Below, piece by piece: positions 1 to 7,659 of a stretch of DNA of 57,462 nt (within the stretch, counting starts at the first letter, position 1; every line of letters begins with the position of its first letter). The translations under genes and the position numbers were made by a program. The notes beneath the pieces are model-generated. The model was not told the origin of the DNA, made no database searches, and saw only the letters and a list, made by a program, of their open reading frames with translations. The DNA comes from Treponema sp. Lineage in GTDB: Bacteria > Spirochaetota > Spirochaetia > Treponematales > Treponemataceae. Where the stretch lies: the NCBI GenBank assembly GCA_017469785.1, contig JAFUFU010000012.1, positions 1 to 57,462 of the forward strand, in the 5' to 3' direction.

Positions 1-378
1 AAAAATCACGCCGTTTGTTGTGTCAAAATCAGAAGGATTGTTAAAACTGTTTATGCTGAAAGTTCCGCTGCCGTCCGTCTGGGTGGCGGTGACAAAATAG
101 TAATCCATTTGAGAGAGGCTTGTCTCTCCAACGGAAGGCAAAGCAGAGCGGGAGGAGACACTGTCACCGTCTGCACGACACAGGCTTGCGGGCAGGGCGC
201 CGGTCACGCAGATGGAGCCGGAAAAGGAAAACTTTTGGCCCGAGCTTTGGCCGCTTGCGGAAGCCGTTTCCACTTTCAAGGCCGCGTTTTCCGCCGAGTC
301 AATCATTGAACATGAGGCAAAAAACAAAACCCCTGCGCACAAAAGAGTCAGTGTTGTAAACAGTGTCCTTTTCTTCAT
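1..378 (-). CDS. Putative lipoprotein, 3' end cut by window edge
   Basis: Open reading frame that starts at 378 and runs off the window at position 1 after 126 codons without a stop. The start has a good Shine-Dalgarno (GGAG, 8 nt upstream). The first 23 residues are a lipoprotein signal peptide: MKKR, a hydrophobic stretch, then the lipobox LFFASC with the acylated cysteine at residue 23. The mature part is Ser/Ala/Gly-rich and contains a stretch (YYFVTATQTDGSGTFSI) that looks like beta-sandwich surface protein. No domain is recognised. Its upstream region and signal peptide are nearly repeated at 2007-2075 (see that remnant), so this gene belongs to a locally duplicated lipoprotein family. 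It lies downstream of, and in the same direction as, the ATPase gene. Confidence 0.7.
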   Translation of the reverse strand, partial: MKKRTLFTTLTLLCAGVLFFASCSMIDSAENAALKVETASASGQSSGQKFSFSGSICVTGALPASLCRADGDSVSSRSALPSVGETSLSQMDYYFVTATQTDGSGTFSINSFNNPSDFDTTNGVIF

Positions 379-421
379 ATATTCGTCTCCTTTTAGCTGC
401 CTGCCGTCCGCACGACATGTC

Positions 422-488
422 ATTCCGTGCTTGACGCGGAATCTCTTCCTGTCGCCCTCAAACTCGACCGCCTGCGTTATTGCGGTCG
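422..488. repeat. Two hairpin-forming repeats between ATPase and lipoprotein
   Basis: Positions 422-442 form an imperfect palindrome (ATTCCGTG, 5-nt loop, CGCGGAAT), of the type of dispersed intergenic repeat seen in many bacterial genomes. Positions 465-471 and 482-488 form a perfect 7-bp stem (CGACCGC/GCGGTCG). The related junction at 2076-2088 lacks both, so this ~95-bp block appears to have been inserted after the duplication. It may also act as a weak terminator for the ATPase gene, but there is no long T-run on the minus strand. Confidence 0.5.
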
Positions 489-503
489 TTTTGGTTCGGG
501 GGC

Positions 504-1883
504 TCAATACATTTCCTCAAGACTTACCAGAGTGAAGTCTTTTGCATTTTTCTGAACATAATCCGTAAAGCCGGAAAGGGAAAAAAGCATGGATTTCACA
601 TTCGCTGCTGGAAGATGATTTAGTTTTTCCGCAAAAATTTCCAAATCTTCTTTGTCGAATTTTTCAGACTTGAATTTACATTCGCCAGCTAAAACTATTT
701 TTTTCCCATCCAGACCAAGCAGGTCTATCTCTATGGATTTTATTTCTTTTCCGATTTTTACGGAGTTTTGATATTCAACAATGTCAGTCACAAAAGCGGG
801 AACTTTTTTTGTACCCACATTGCTCAAAATATAATCTTTTGACATTTCTTCAAAAACAGAGCCCATAAACTCGTGGAGATTCGGCTTCACTTTTTTCTGA
901 TAATAAAGCTTTCCTCTGCCGCTGTTTATGAGACTTGCCCCCGGAAGAACATAGCGAAAATAAAAACTGACCATAGAATCCGCAATTCGGTAATAAGGTT
1001 TTGGACTTTCCCGCCGTTCAACGATTTCTGCCGCCATAAGATTTTTAAGGCAAAAACTGATGTCGCTCATTCCTGTCTCTGACAGAATCTCATTGTATTT
1101 CGTCTTTCCGCCGGCAATGGCCGCAATTATGGAATTATAGGCCACAGGATTTGACTTTTCTCCCGTGATGACAGTTTTTATCTGCTCGTCAGAAAAAAAA
1201 GCACTTTCCGAAAAGAAAAGTCTTTCTATGTTTTCGTCAAGAGAAAGGCTATCGTCAAACTGTTCAAGATATTTTGCCACACCGCCGGTAAGACCGTAAA
1301 CAACAGCCTTTTCTTCGGCCTTATATGCAGGAACGAAGAAAGAGCTTTCCCTGTAGTCAAAAGGATTAAGCTTAAGCTCAAGACTTGCGCGGCCGTGCAG
1401 TGGCGCGTTCTGACCAAGAACTTCTTCACGCATAAAAGAAATAATGGAGCCCAGCAGGACAAAATAAAGGTTTGTATTTTTCCACTGATGGTCTATGTAT
1501 TTTTGAAGCAGGGAATTCATGTAAGGGCACGATTTTGCAAGATAGGGATATTCATCAATGACAAAGATAATTTTTTCTTTCGCAGCAGCTTCTCCAATAA
1601 AATCAAAAATGGCGTCAAAGGATTCAAACTTGATTTTTCCGCTCAAAGAAGGAGCAAGACTTTCAAGAACATCTTGCCCCATGCGAGACACAAGCTCGCT
1701 TTCAGCCATTTCCATGCTTACAAATGACACGGCCTTGCATTTATTTTTCTTGATAAAACGATTGATAAGGGCTGTTTTTCCAACACGCCTGCGTCCGTAA
1801 ATAACGAGCATCTGGAAAGAGTTCTTATTGTAAAGTTCCTGAAGAGTTGAAAATTCACTGTCTCTGCCTAAAAATCTTTCCAT
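504..1883 (-). CDS. AAA-type ATP-binding protein with C-terminal DUF234 nuclease-like domain
   Basis: About 459 residues. The N-terminus has the family opening (FLGRDSEFSTL), a Walker A loop (GRRRVGKT, about residues 32-39) and a Walker B strand (IIFVIDEYPYL). This is the archaeal-ATPase/DUF234 family common in Treponema and other anaerobes. The C-terminal DUF234 region holds the PD-(D/E)xK-like signature EIDLLG ... GECKF, so a nuclease-related fold is likely, but substrate and role are unknown. Two ATGs are possible; the one at 1883 is preferred because GGAG lies 6 nt upstream of it, whereas it directly abuts the ATG at 1889. Upstream is an unusual array of short palindromes (1918-1955). A fragment matching its last codons lies at 2089-2115, evidence of a lost second copy. 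Confidence 0.85.
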   Translation of the reverse strand: MERFLGRDSEFSTLQELYNKNSFQMLVIYGRRRVGKTALINRFIKKNKCKAVSFVSMEMAESELVSRMGQDVLESLAPSLSGKIKFESFDAIFDFIGEAAAKEKIIFVIDEYPYLAKSCPYMNSLLQKYIDHQWKNTNLYFVLLGSIISFMREEVLGQNAPLHGRASLELKLNPFDYRESSFFVPAYKAEEKAVVYGLTGGVAKYLEQFDDSLSLDENIERLFFSESAFFSDEQIKTVITGEKSNPVAYNSIIAAIAGGKTKYNEILSETGMSDISFCLKNLMAAEIVERRESPKPYYRIADSMVSFYFRYVLPGASLINSGRGKLYYQKKVKPNLHEFMGSVFEEMSKDYILSNVGTKKVPAFVTDIVEYQNSVKIGKEIKSIEIDLLGLDGKKIVLAGECKFKSEKFDKEDLEIFAEKLNHLPAANVKSMLFSLSGFTDYVQKNAKDFTLVSLEEMY

Positions 1884-1917
1884 AAACATCTCCGTTTATC
1901 CTGTCATATTACAATTC

Positions 1918-1955
1918 ACTAGAGTTTACTCTACTAGAGTGAACTCTGGTAGAGT
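1918..1955. promoter_or_regulatory. Array of overlapping ACTCTA/TAGAGT palindromes upstream of ATPase
   Basis: The motif TAGAGT and its complement ACTCTA/ACTCTG alternate several times in 38 bp: TAGAGT-TT-ACTCTA, ACTCTA-C-TAGAGT (a perfect 13-bp palindrome) and a third weaker pair ACTCT-GG-TAGAG. It sits 35-72 bp upstream of the chosen ATPase start, next to a possible -10 (TAATAT on the minus strand). This looks like a multi-site operator. The binding protein is unknown; autoregulation by the ATPase is only a guess. Confidence 0.5.
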
Positions 1956-1994
1956 AAGATAAACTTAAAACCCCGTCAAGCCCCTCATGGCGCA

Positions 1995-2054
1995 TTACCC
2001 GGCTAGCCCCGCACACAAAAGAGTTAGTTTTGTAATCAGTGCCTTTTTGTTCAT
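1995..2054 (-). pseudogene. Remnant of a lipoprotein signal peptide (19 codons then stop)
   Basis: With its upstream RBS region, positions 2007-2075 match 331-399 (upstream region and signal peptide of the first lipoprotein) at roughly four of five bases. The remnant keeps GGAG, ATG and a signal-peptide start (MNKKALITKLTLLCAGLAG) and then hits TAA at 1997-1995 before any lipobox. It is therefore the 5' stump of a second copy of the lipoprotein gene. Confidence 0.65.
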
Positions 2055-2088
2055 ATATCTGTCTCCATTTAGTTGTCAAATCAAATTA

Positions 2089-2115
2089 TCAATACATTTC
2101 CACAAGACTTACCAG
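2089..2115 (-). pseudogene. Remnant of an ATPase-gene 3' end
   Basis: These 27 bases match 504-530, the last codons of the ATPase gene, with a single mismatch. The stop codon of the large lipoprotein (2111-2109) lies inside this block in another frame, so the lipoprotein gene now ends in borrowed ATPase sequence. Together with the signal-peptide stump at 1995-2054 it marks a deleted copy of the ATPase-lipoprotein unit. Confidence 0.65.
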
Positions 2116-5100
2116 GTATCCATTTCTCCGAGGTCAAGTTCTGGTTTGCCTTCTGCATTCAGCTTCCATGAAGCATACGTCAGTGAAGTTGTGCTGTTTG
2201 TTGTTGCCCAGTTATTAAGACTTTCTACAACGCTGCCTGCTTCACTAAGTTCAAAAGATTTTATTTGTAATTCTGTAATTGTAGAAGGATTAAATGAACC
2301 ACTTGCCGTAGATGGATATAGGGCTGTTGTATAGACGTTTAATGAATAATTATTATTAGCTGCCAGAGCTTCGATGTAAGTGTCAAAATATTTAATTATG
2401 CCATACTGTGCTGTATTGGAATTACAATTGTTATATATTGTAGTTGTTCGTGCATCGGAGGAACCGATAATACCTCCTCCGTTCTTAACTTCTCCTAAAT
2501 TACAGTTATTGTTAAGCTTTGCGCTAGATGAAGCAATGAATCCAAAAATACCTCCTATATAATTACTTGATCCAATTATATTTCCAGAATTTTTGCAATT
2601 AGTAATTGGAATCGCGGATTGCATATAGCCTACAATCCCACCCTTAAAGCCAGCTGTACCTGCTATTTCTCCTTTATTAATACATCTATCAATAGCGCCA
2701 CTTCCACTATTTGTATATCCTAAAATTCCTCCAGTGCTAGAGGAAGTTGAAGTAATTGCTCCCTTATTAATACAATTCTTAATATATCCTTTTTCTAAAT
2801 CACATACTACACCGCCAATATATTTTACGCTGGTATCAATTGTAGTTTCTGAAATACAGTTTTCCACTGTTGCATATTCATCCAGATATCCAACAATTGA
2901 GCCTCGTGTAGAAGTGCCTTTTACTGTAAGATTTTTAATAACAGTAGAAGAACCTTTTACATAAGGGAAAAGTGCAATTCTTGCATCTGTATTAACACTG
3001 CTTGCAGAAATGTTATTTGTAATTGAATGATTATTGCCGTCAAAAACTCCCATAAAGGCACGGTTTGCAGAATCATTATATTTATAATAACCGATAATCA
3101 ATTCTTCACCGTTTGTATCAATATCATCTTCAAGGGTGAAAGTTACATTTTGCAAAGTATTGTTACTTGAGACCCAGTCTTTTATCTTCTCCAATTCGCT
3201 GAGTGTAGAGAGAGAATATGTTCCTGAAGTCGGAGCTTCTGAAAGCGAAGCTACAGACACAATCTTTTTTACCGCGTACTCAACACTCGTATCCTTTGTC
3301 ACTCCAAGGAAGGTAGAAGTTATTCTAAGAGTGTAAGTTTCTTCATACGAGATTTTTGGTATTGTGACTGCGATTTTACCAGTTTCTGAAGCAGAGTTTA
3401 CGGTACAGTCAGAGACTTTTGTTGCTCCGTTATACAGCACAGCGGCAAATGTTACAGTATTGTTATCTGCAGCTTTTGTTGTATACGCTTCATCAATATA
3501 GAATTTATTATCTTCATTATTGTAGTAAAGTTGTGTCGGCGTTCCGCCGCTTTCTTTTCGCGAGCCGCTTACAGCTATGTTAATGTTTTTTTCGGTATCC
3601 GGATAAACGCTGACAGAAGAAGCGGTCAGGTTTACGGTGTAATCCAGTGCCGTGTACATTCCGCCGCCGCTTACGGCAAAGGCCGCTTCGCCAGAGCTGT
3701 CTGTGCTAACGCCGTAGCCGTTTTCTGCGATAAAGATTTCGCCCGGAAGACTTGCGTTTGTAGTGCCATAACCGTATCCTGATGTAAAGGCGGCTGGCAC
3801 TCCGATTCGTGGCGCGCCAGAATCAGATGATTCCCACGGAACGTTTACGCCGATTTTGCTTCCTGAGATGTTGCCCTCTACTGTAATTGTGCCGCCTGTA
3901 GGCAGATAGATGTCATCCCTTTTTGGAGTCGCAAAGCCCTTGTTGTAGTTGTCGTAGATATAATTCTTTCCCTTTAAGGTCAGACCCGTTTCAGTCTGCA
4001 TGTAAATACCGGCGCCTCTTCCGTTTACGCTGTTTATTGTGTTTCCAGAAACAGTACAGCCGTCAAGAGTAAGGCTACCTTTATTCCAGAATGCAGCTCC
4101 GCAATTATAATAATCATCTCCCGAACCGGCGCCGGCATTTTCAGCAAGAGTATTGTTCTTTATTACTGTTCCTGTGAATGTTGCGTTTCCTGTATCAGAG
4201 TTTGTGATAAGTCCGTTGTAGCCGCCAGTGTTGTTAGTAATGGAGCCGCCATTTACAGTTAGCGTTCCGTAATTAAAGATTATGCTTCCCCATTCGTCTC
4301 CGTTATTATTAATGACAGCATTATTAATAGTCATGTCTGCCCCATTTTCAAAAACAGCGCTGCAACTGGTGTTGTCTTTTATTGAGCCGCCATTCATAGT
4401 AAGGGTTCCGCCGCTTGAGCTAATCAAAGTCCAGTATGTGCCGTGCCCTGTTCCCGAACTTGTAATTGAACAGTCATCAAGCGTAACATTTCCGCCAGTC
4501 TGATGGATTGCCAGGAAAGACGGAGCATGCTGCGGATCCACACCGGAAACGACATCCTGAAAATTGTCAGACATAACAACATTTTTCATTTTAAGAGATC
4601 CGCCTGACTGTATGAGTGACAGAACATTATCAGTATCAGAGGCAAGAGTGTTTCCGTAAATCTTTGAATTTGAAATGGAAACCGTGGCGCTTCCCGCAAG
4701 CGCAATAATGGGTTTATCGGGACTGTTTGTATATCCGCCGGTAAAGTTTATTTCATCTACAGTTACAGTTCCTGCGGCTACCTTCAACAGAGAGCGAATC
4801 GCAGTTCCATTATTTTTCGCGCTTATCGTTCGGCTTCCGCCGTAGCCTGTGATGTTTACTGTAGCTCCAGAAAGTGCGGATGTAATCTCCACAAAAGAAT
4901 TGTTGTTGCTGCTAAAGTCAAAATCCTCTGGCGGCGTCAGGTCTGTCATAACATAAATGTTGCAGATGCCATCGCTGTCATAATCTCCGGAATCAATTCC
5001 GCTGCGGAATACATTAAGCGCATACTGAATCGTCCTGTAAGGCTCGCCCTTTGCTCCTGATGCCGAGTCAGAATCTACGCCGCTTTCGCTTATGTAATAA

Positions 5101-6377
5101 ATTGCAGGCTTTTTGATTTTTATTCCGCTTACAGAAGATTGTTCACTGCTAATGTAATAATTCTTGCTTGCCGTGGCTCTTATTTCATATTCTCCCTTTG
5201 GAAGACTCAGGCTCGCACTTCCCTCTGCACTTCCTGTTAATGTTGCCGAAGTTCCGCCCGCAAATACAAGAGAGCCGTTTGTTTCTGTAACCGTGTAGTT
5301 TATGGTGACGCTTCCGCTCGTAGTGCCGTCGGTGCAAAGTCCGTCATGATTTACCTTCACCGTGTAAAGGAAGGTTTCTTCATCAGCAGAGTATGAGGTG
5401 TTGCTTTCTACGCTGAATGTCGGAGGATTAAGCTGGCTTGCCTTGTTTGAGATTACGAATGTGTTTTTAAGCCCGTCATCATCTTCTATTGTAAAAGTAC
5501 AGGTTTTTGTATCCGTAGTTACAGGCCAGCCCGTTATGTAATAAAGCGTTTTGTAGCCGACAGGACAGTTTGCAGGGGCAAAAGTAAAGGCAGACTCATC
5601 ATCGGTAAGGGCATAAAATTCTGGTTTTGTTGTGGTAAAAGCCGTGGCCTGGTCGGAAATTTCCCAGTCACCGCTTTCATTTTTCTGACCGCTGCTATAA
5701 ATCAATCCTTCTTTTGTGTATTTTTTCTCATCATTTACATAGATTACGTGTGTGTCCTTTGTGTGAAGGGCCATACTGCTGTCGTTCATATTCGGCATGA
5801 AAAAGCAGACTATGTATTTTGCGTCGTCGCTTTGGCTTGAACGCTGGAAAACCGCTCCCTGAATGACTGGCGGCTCCGTGTTGGCATGAAGGCTTATGGG
5901 ATAGCTGGAAAAACTTCTGCCGCTTTTTGGTTCTGTCAGGGAGATTGAGCCTGAAATATTCTTGCCGCCAAGGTTTCCCGCATCCACAGAATAAAGGAAA
6001 TCCTTATTGAATGTAAGCGTACCGCCGTTCTTGTCATCACTTTGGGTAAAAGAAAAGCCTGTGCTTGCCGCCTCAACCTGAACATCATCCTCATTAAAAT
6101 CAAAGTCAAAACTCAACGTATACTTCTGGGGATTTCGCATATAAAATGAAACAAGACTGTCATTTTCCGAGGAAACACAGATAATGCCGCTTGAATTTTT
6201 TAGTCCGGCAGGAAGGGTCACTTTTTCAATGGCCGCATTTTCGGTGTATTCCTTGAAAAATTCTCTTACAGGCTCATCGTATGACGGCTCAAGCAGAGTC
6301 GTAAAATCACAAGAAGAAAGAAGAATCACAGAAAAGAAAAAAAACAGCCTTGAAATTTTAATCAATTTGCTTTTCAT
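2109..6377 (-). CDS. Very large surface lipoprotein with right-handed beta-helix and GLUG-type repeats
   Basis: About 1,422 residues. The signal peptide ends in a lipobox (LLSSC, cysteine about residue 23), so export and lipid anchoring are expected. The first ~450 residues look like beta-sandwich domains. From about residue 455 a segment (YYISESGVDSDSAS, then PYRTIQYALN) is typical of the start of a parallel beta-helix, followed by many short repeats of the type 'TLTMNGGSIKDN'. The last ~300 residues contain repeats like GGILGYTNSG and GGIVGYMQSA with NC.NKG spacers, matching GLUG-like adhesin repeats. Two adjacent ATGs exist (6380, 6377); the second is better spaced from AGGAGG. The RBS overlaps the stop of the upstream barrel gene, so the two are co-transcribed. 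Likely a surface adhesin or carbohydrate-interacting protein; no catalytic motif was identified. Confidence 0.8.
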   Translation of the reverse strand: MKSKLIKISRLFFFFSVILLSSCDFTTLLEPSYDEPVREFFKEYTENAAIEKVTLPAGLKNSSGIICVSSENDSLVSFYMRNPQKYTLSFDFDFNEDDVQVEAASTGFSFTQSDDKNGGTLTFNKDFLYSVDAGNLGGKNISGSISLTEPKSGRSFSSYPISLHANTEPPVIQGAVFQRSSQSDDAKYIVCFFMPNMNDSSMALHTKDTHVIYVNDEKKYTKEGLIYSSGQKNESGDWEISDQATAFTTTKPEFYALTDDESAFTFAPANCPVGYKTLYYITGWPVTTDTKTCTFTIEDDDGLKNTFVISNKASQLNPPTFSVESNTSYSADEETFLYTVKVNHDGLCTDGTTSGSVTINYTVTETNGSLVFAGGTSATLTGSAEGSASLSLPKGEYEIRATASKNYYISSEQSSVSGIKIKKPAIYYISESGVDSDSASGAKGEPYRTIQYALNVFRSGIDSGDYDSDGICNIYVMTDLTPPEDFDFSSNNNSFVEITSALSGATVNITGYGGSRTISAKNNGTAIRSLLKVAAGTVTVDEINFTGGYTNSPDKPIIALAGSATVSISNSKIYGNTLASDTDNVLSLIQSGGSLKMKNVVMSDNFQDVVSGVDPQHAPSFLAIHQTGGNVTLDDCSITSSGTGHGTYWTLISSSGGTLTMNGGSIKDNTSCSAVFENGADMTINNAVINNNGDEWGSIIFNYGTLTVNGGSITNNTGGYNGLITNSDTGNATFTGTVIKNNTLAENAGAGSGDDYYNCGAAFWNKGSLTLDGCTVSGNTINSVNGRGAGIYMQTETGLTLKGKNYIYDNYNKGFATPKRDDIYLPTGGTITVEGNISGSKIGVNVPWESSDSGAPRIGVPAAFTSGYGYGTTNASLPGEIFIAENGYGVSTDSSGEAAFAVSGGGMYTALDYTVNLTASSVSVYPDTEKNINIAVSGSRKESGGTPTQLYYNNEDNKFYIDEAYTTKAADNNTVTFAAVLYNGATKVSDCTVNSASETGKIAVTIPKISYEETYTLRITSTFLGVTKDTSVEYAVKKIVSVASLSEAPTSGTYSLSTLSELEKIKDWVSSNNTLQNVTFTLEDDIDTNGEELIIGYYKYNDSANRAFMGVFDGNNHSITNNISASSVNTDARIALFPYVKGSSTVIKNLTVKGTSTRGSIVGYLDEYATVENCISETTIDTSVKYIGGVVCDLEKGYIKNCINKGAITSTSSSTGGILGYTNSGSGAIDRCINKGEIAGTAGFKGGIVGYMQSAIPITNCKNSGNIIGSSNYIGGIFGFIASSSAKLNNNCNLGEVKNGGGIIGSSDARTTTIYNNCNSNTAQYGIIKYFDTYIEALAANNNYSLNVYTTALYPSTASGSFNPSTITELQIKSFELSEAGSVVESLNNWATTNSTTSLTYASWKLNAEGKPELDLGEMDTW

Positions 6378-6387
6378 CATTCACCTC

Positions 6388-7659
6388 CTAGAACTGCCAG
6401 CCTATTCCTGCTGACGGAAGCAAAGTTCCCAAAATCATGTCCTTGTTCATGGTAAAGACATAATCACCGGCTATTTCTGTGTACAAACGCTTGTTTATGT
6501 AAATCTGAAATCCCGCTCCAACATCAAATGAAATTGAAAGAGTGTTCAGCGGCACTGAATTGATGTCGTGAGGAAAATGGAAGACAATATTGTTGAAGTA
6601 GGTAAATCCCGCGCCGCCGTGAAGCTCGGCCATAACTCGTCTGCGGAACATTGGAAGCTGATAGACAAAGAGAAGGTGAGCCATTCCCAAATTTCCGTCT
6701 ATCGTGTAGCCGTCTTCTTCCTTGGAAAGCCGGCTGTAATTTCCCCGCAAGCCGATTCCAAGATAGCCCCAGCTGTGTTTGAACGGCATAAAAGTAACTT
6801 TCGCCTGTGCGCTCATCGGAAGGATTTTTTCAAGGTATGTTGGAAAAGTGTCGTCGTGCAAAACCACAGGGCAAGTGTAGCCGGCCTCTACATCCAGATC
6901 CATCCATTTTTTGAATTTTACGATCAGCTCTGAATCTGAATTTTCCTCTGAATGTAAGCCCGATGCATCCTGTGCATACATGTGGTAAAGCCCGACATCA
7001 AGTTTTTTCATATCGAAGCGGAATTTTATCTTTCGGTTCCTCTCATCGTCATGGCTTAAAACTTCATCCGGATATATTGTTTTATTTCCTTTTAGAAAAT
7101 AATTTGTAAGGGTAAGTTCTTTTCCGCTTGCATCAGGCATGAAAAGATTACGTCCGTCAACCTCAATTATACCATCATTGTCCAAATCATCAAGATAAAT
7201 TGTAGAACGCATGTAAAGAGGATAGCTCACGCTCCTCACTTCAGGCATAAAGGCACGCCGAATAACAAATTCTTCCCTCGCCGTAAGGCTTTCTTCAAGA
7301 ATTCCCAGGACATTATAAACTTTTATTTCTGATTCATAGTGACCGGGAGGAAGCAAAGGCTCAAGGTAAATAAGGCAGGTCTCGTTTTCTTCTTCCGTAG
7401 TTTCGTGAAAATAAACCTGATTCTTCAATCCTGTTTTTTCATCAATTTCAGAGATTTTAATCTCGTATTTTAAAACATCCCCCGCACTTTCCCATTCAAA
7501 AGGCTGGATTATTTTATTTTCCGCCGCATTTTCACTTTGAGTTCCAGAAAGAAGAGATGCCGAATCAAGTCCTGCATGACCGGAAGTGTTACCCTGACCA
7601 GTAATCTTAAAAGAGAAAAACAGCATAATAATCATAAAAAGAAAGAACTTACTGTGCAT
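6388..7659 (-). CDS. Outer-membrane beta-barrel protein with N-terminal Fn3-like region
   Basis: About 423 residues. The chosen start at 7659 has GGGGAG about 6 nt upstream and begins a signal peptide (MHSKFFLFMIIMLFF); the ATG at 7692 is inside the preceding gene and has no signal. Residues ~50-150 look like one Fn3-like beta-sandwich, then a linker (STIYLDDLDNDGIIEVDG). The last ~200 residues alternate hydrophobic/polar strands and end in IGWQF, the usual C-terminal phenylalanine of outer-membrane barrels. It overlaps the FecR-like gene by 11 nt and precedes the beta-helix lipoprotein directly, which suggests that the three work together at the cell surface. From memory, the order cyclase, FecR-like, barrel resembles the T. 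pallidum TP0485-TP0483 region; this was not checked. Confidence 0.7.
   Translation of the reverse strand: MHSKFFLFMIIMLFFSFKITGQGNTSGHAGLDSASLLSGTQSENAAENKIIQPFEWESAGDVLKYEIKISEIDEKTGLKNQVYFHETTEEENETCLIYLEPLLPPGHYESEIKVYNVLGILEESLTAREEFVIRRAFMPEVRSVSYPLYMRSTIYLDDLDNDGIIEVDGRNLFMPDASGKELTLTNYFLKGNKTIYPDEVLSHDDERNRKIKFRFDMKKLDVGLYHMYAQDASGLHSEENSDSELIVKFKKWMDLDVEAGYTCPVVLHDDTFPTYLEKILPMSAQAKVTFMPFKHSWGYLGIGLRGNYSRLSKEEDGYTIDGNLGMAHLLFVYQLPMFRRRVMAELHGGAGFTYFNNIVFHFPHDINSVPLNTLSISFDVGAGFQIYINKRLYTEIAGDYVFTMNKDMILGTLLPSAGIGWQF

Noticed and set aside
4282..4503. Long frames on the plus strand within the beta-helix lipoprotein
   Set aside because: They are mirror readings of a repetitive gene; signal peptide, RBS and repeats all support the minus strand.
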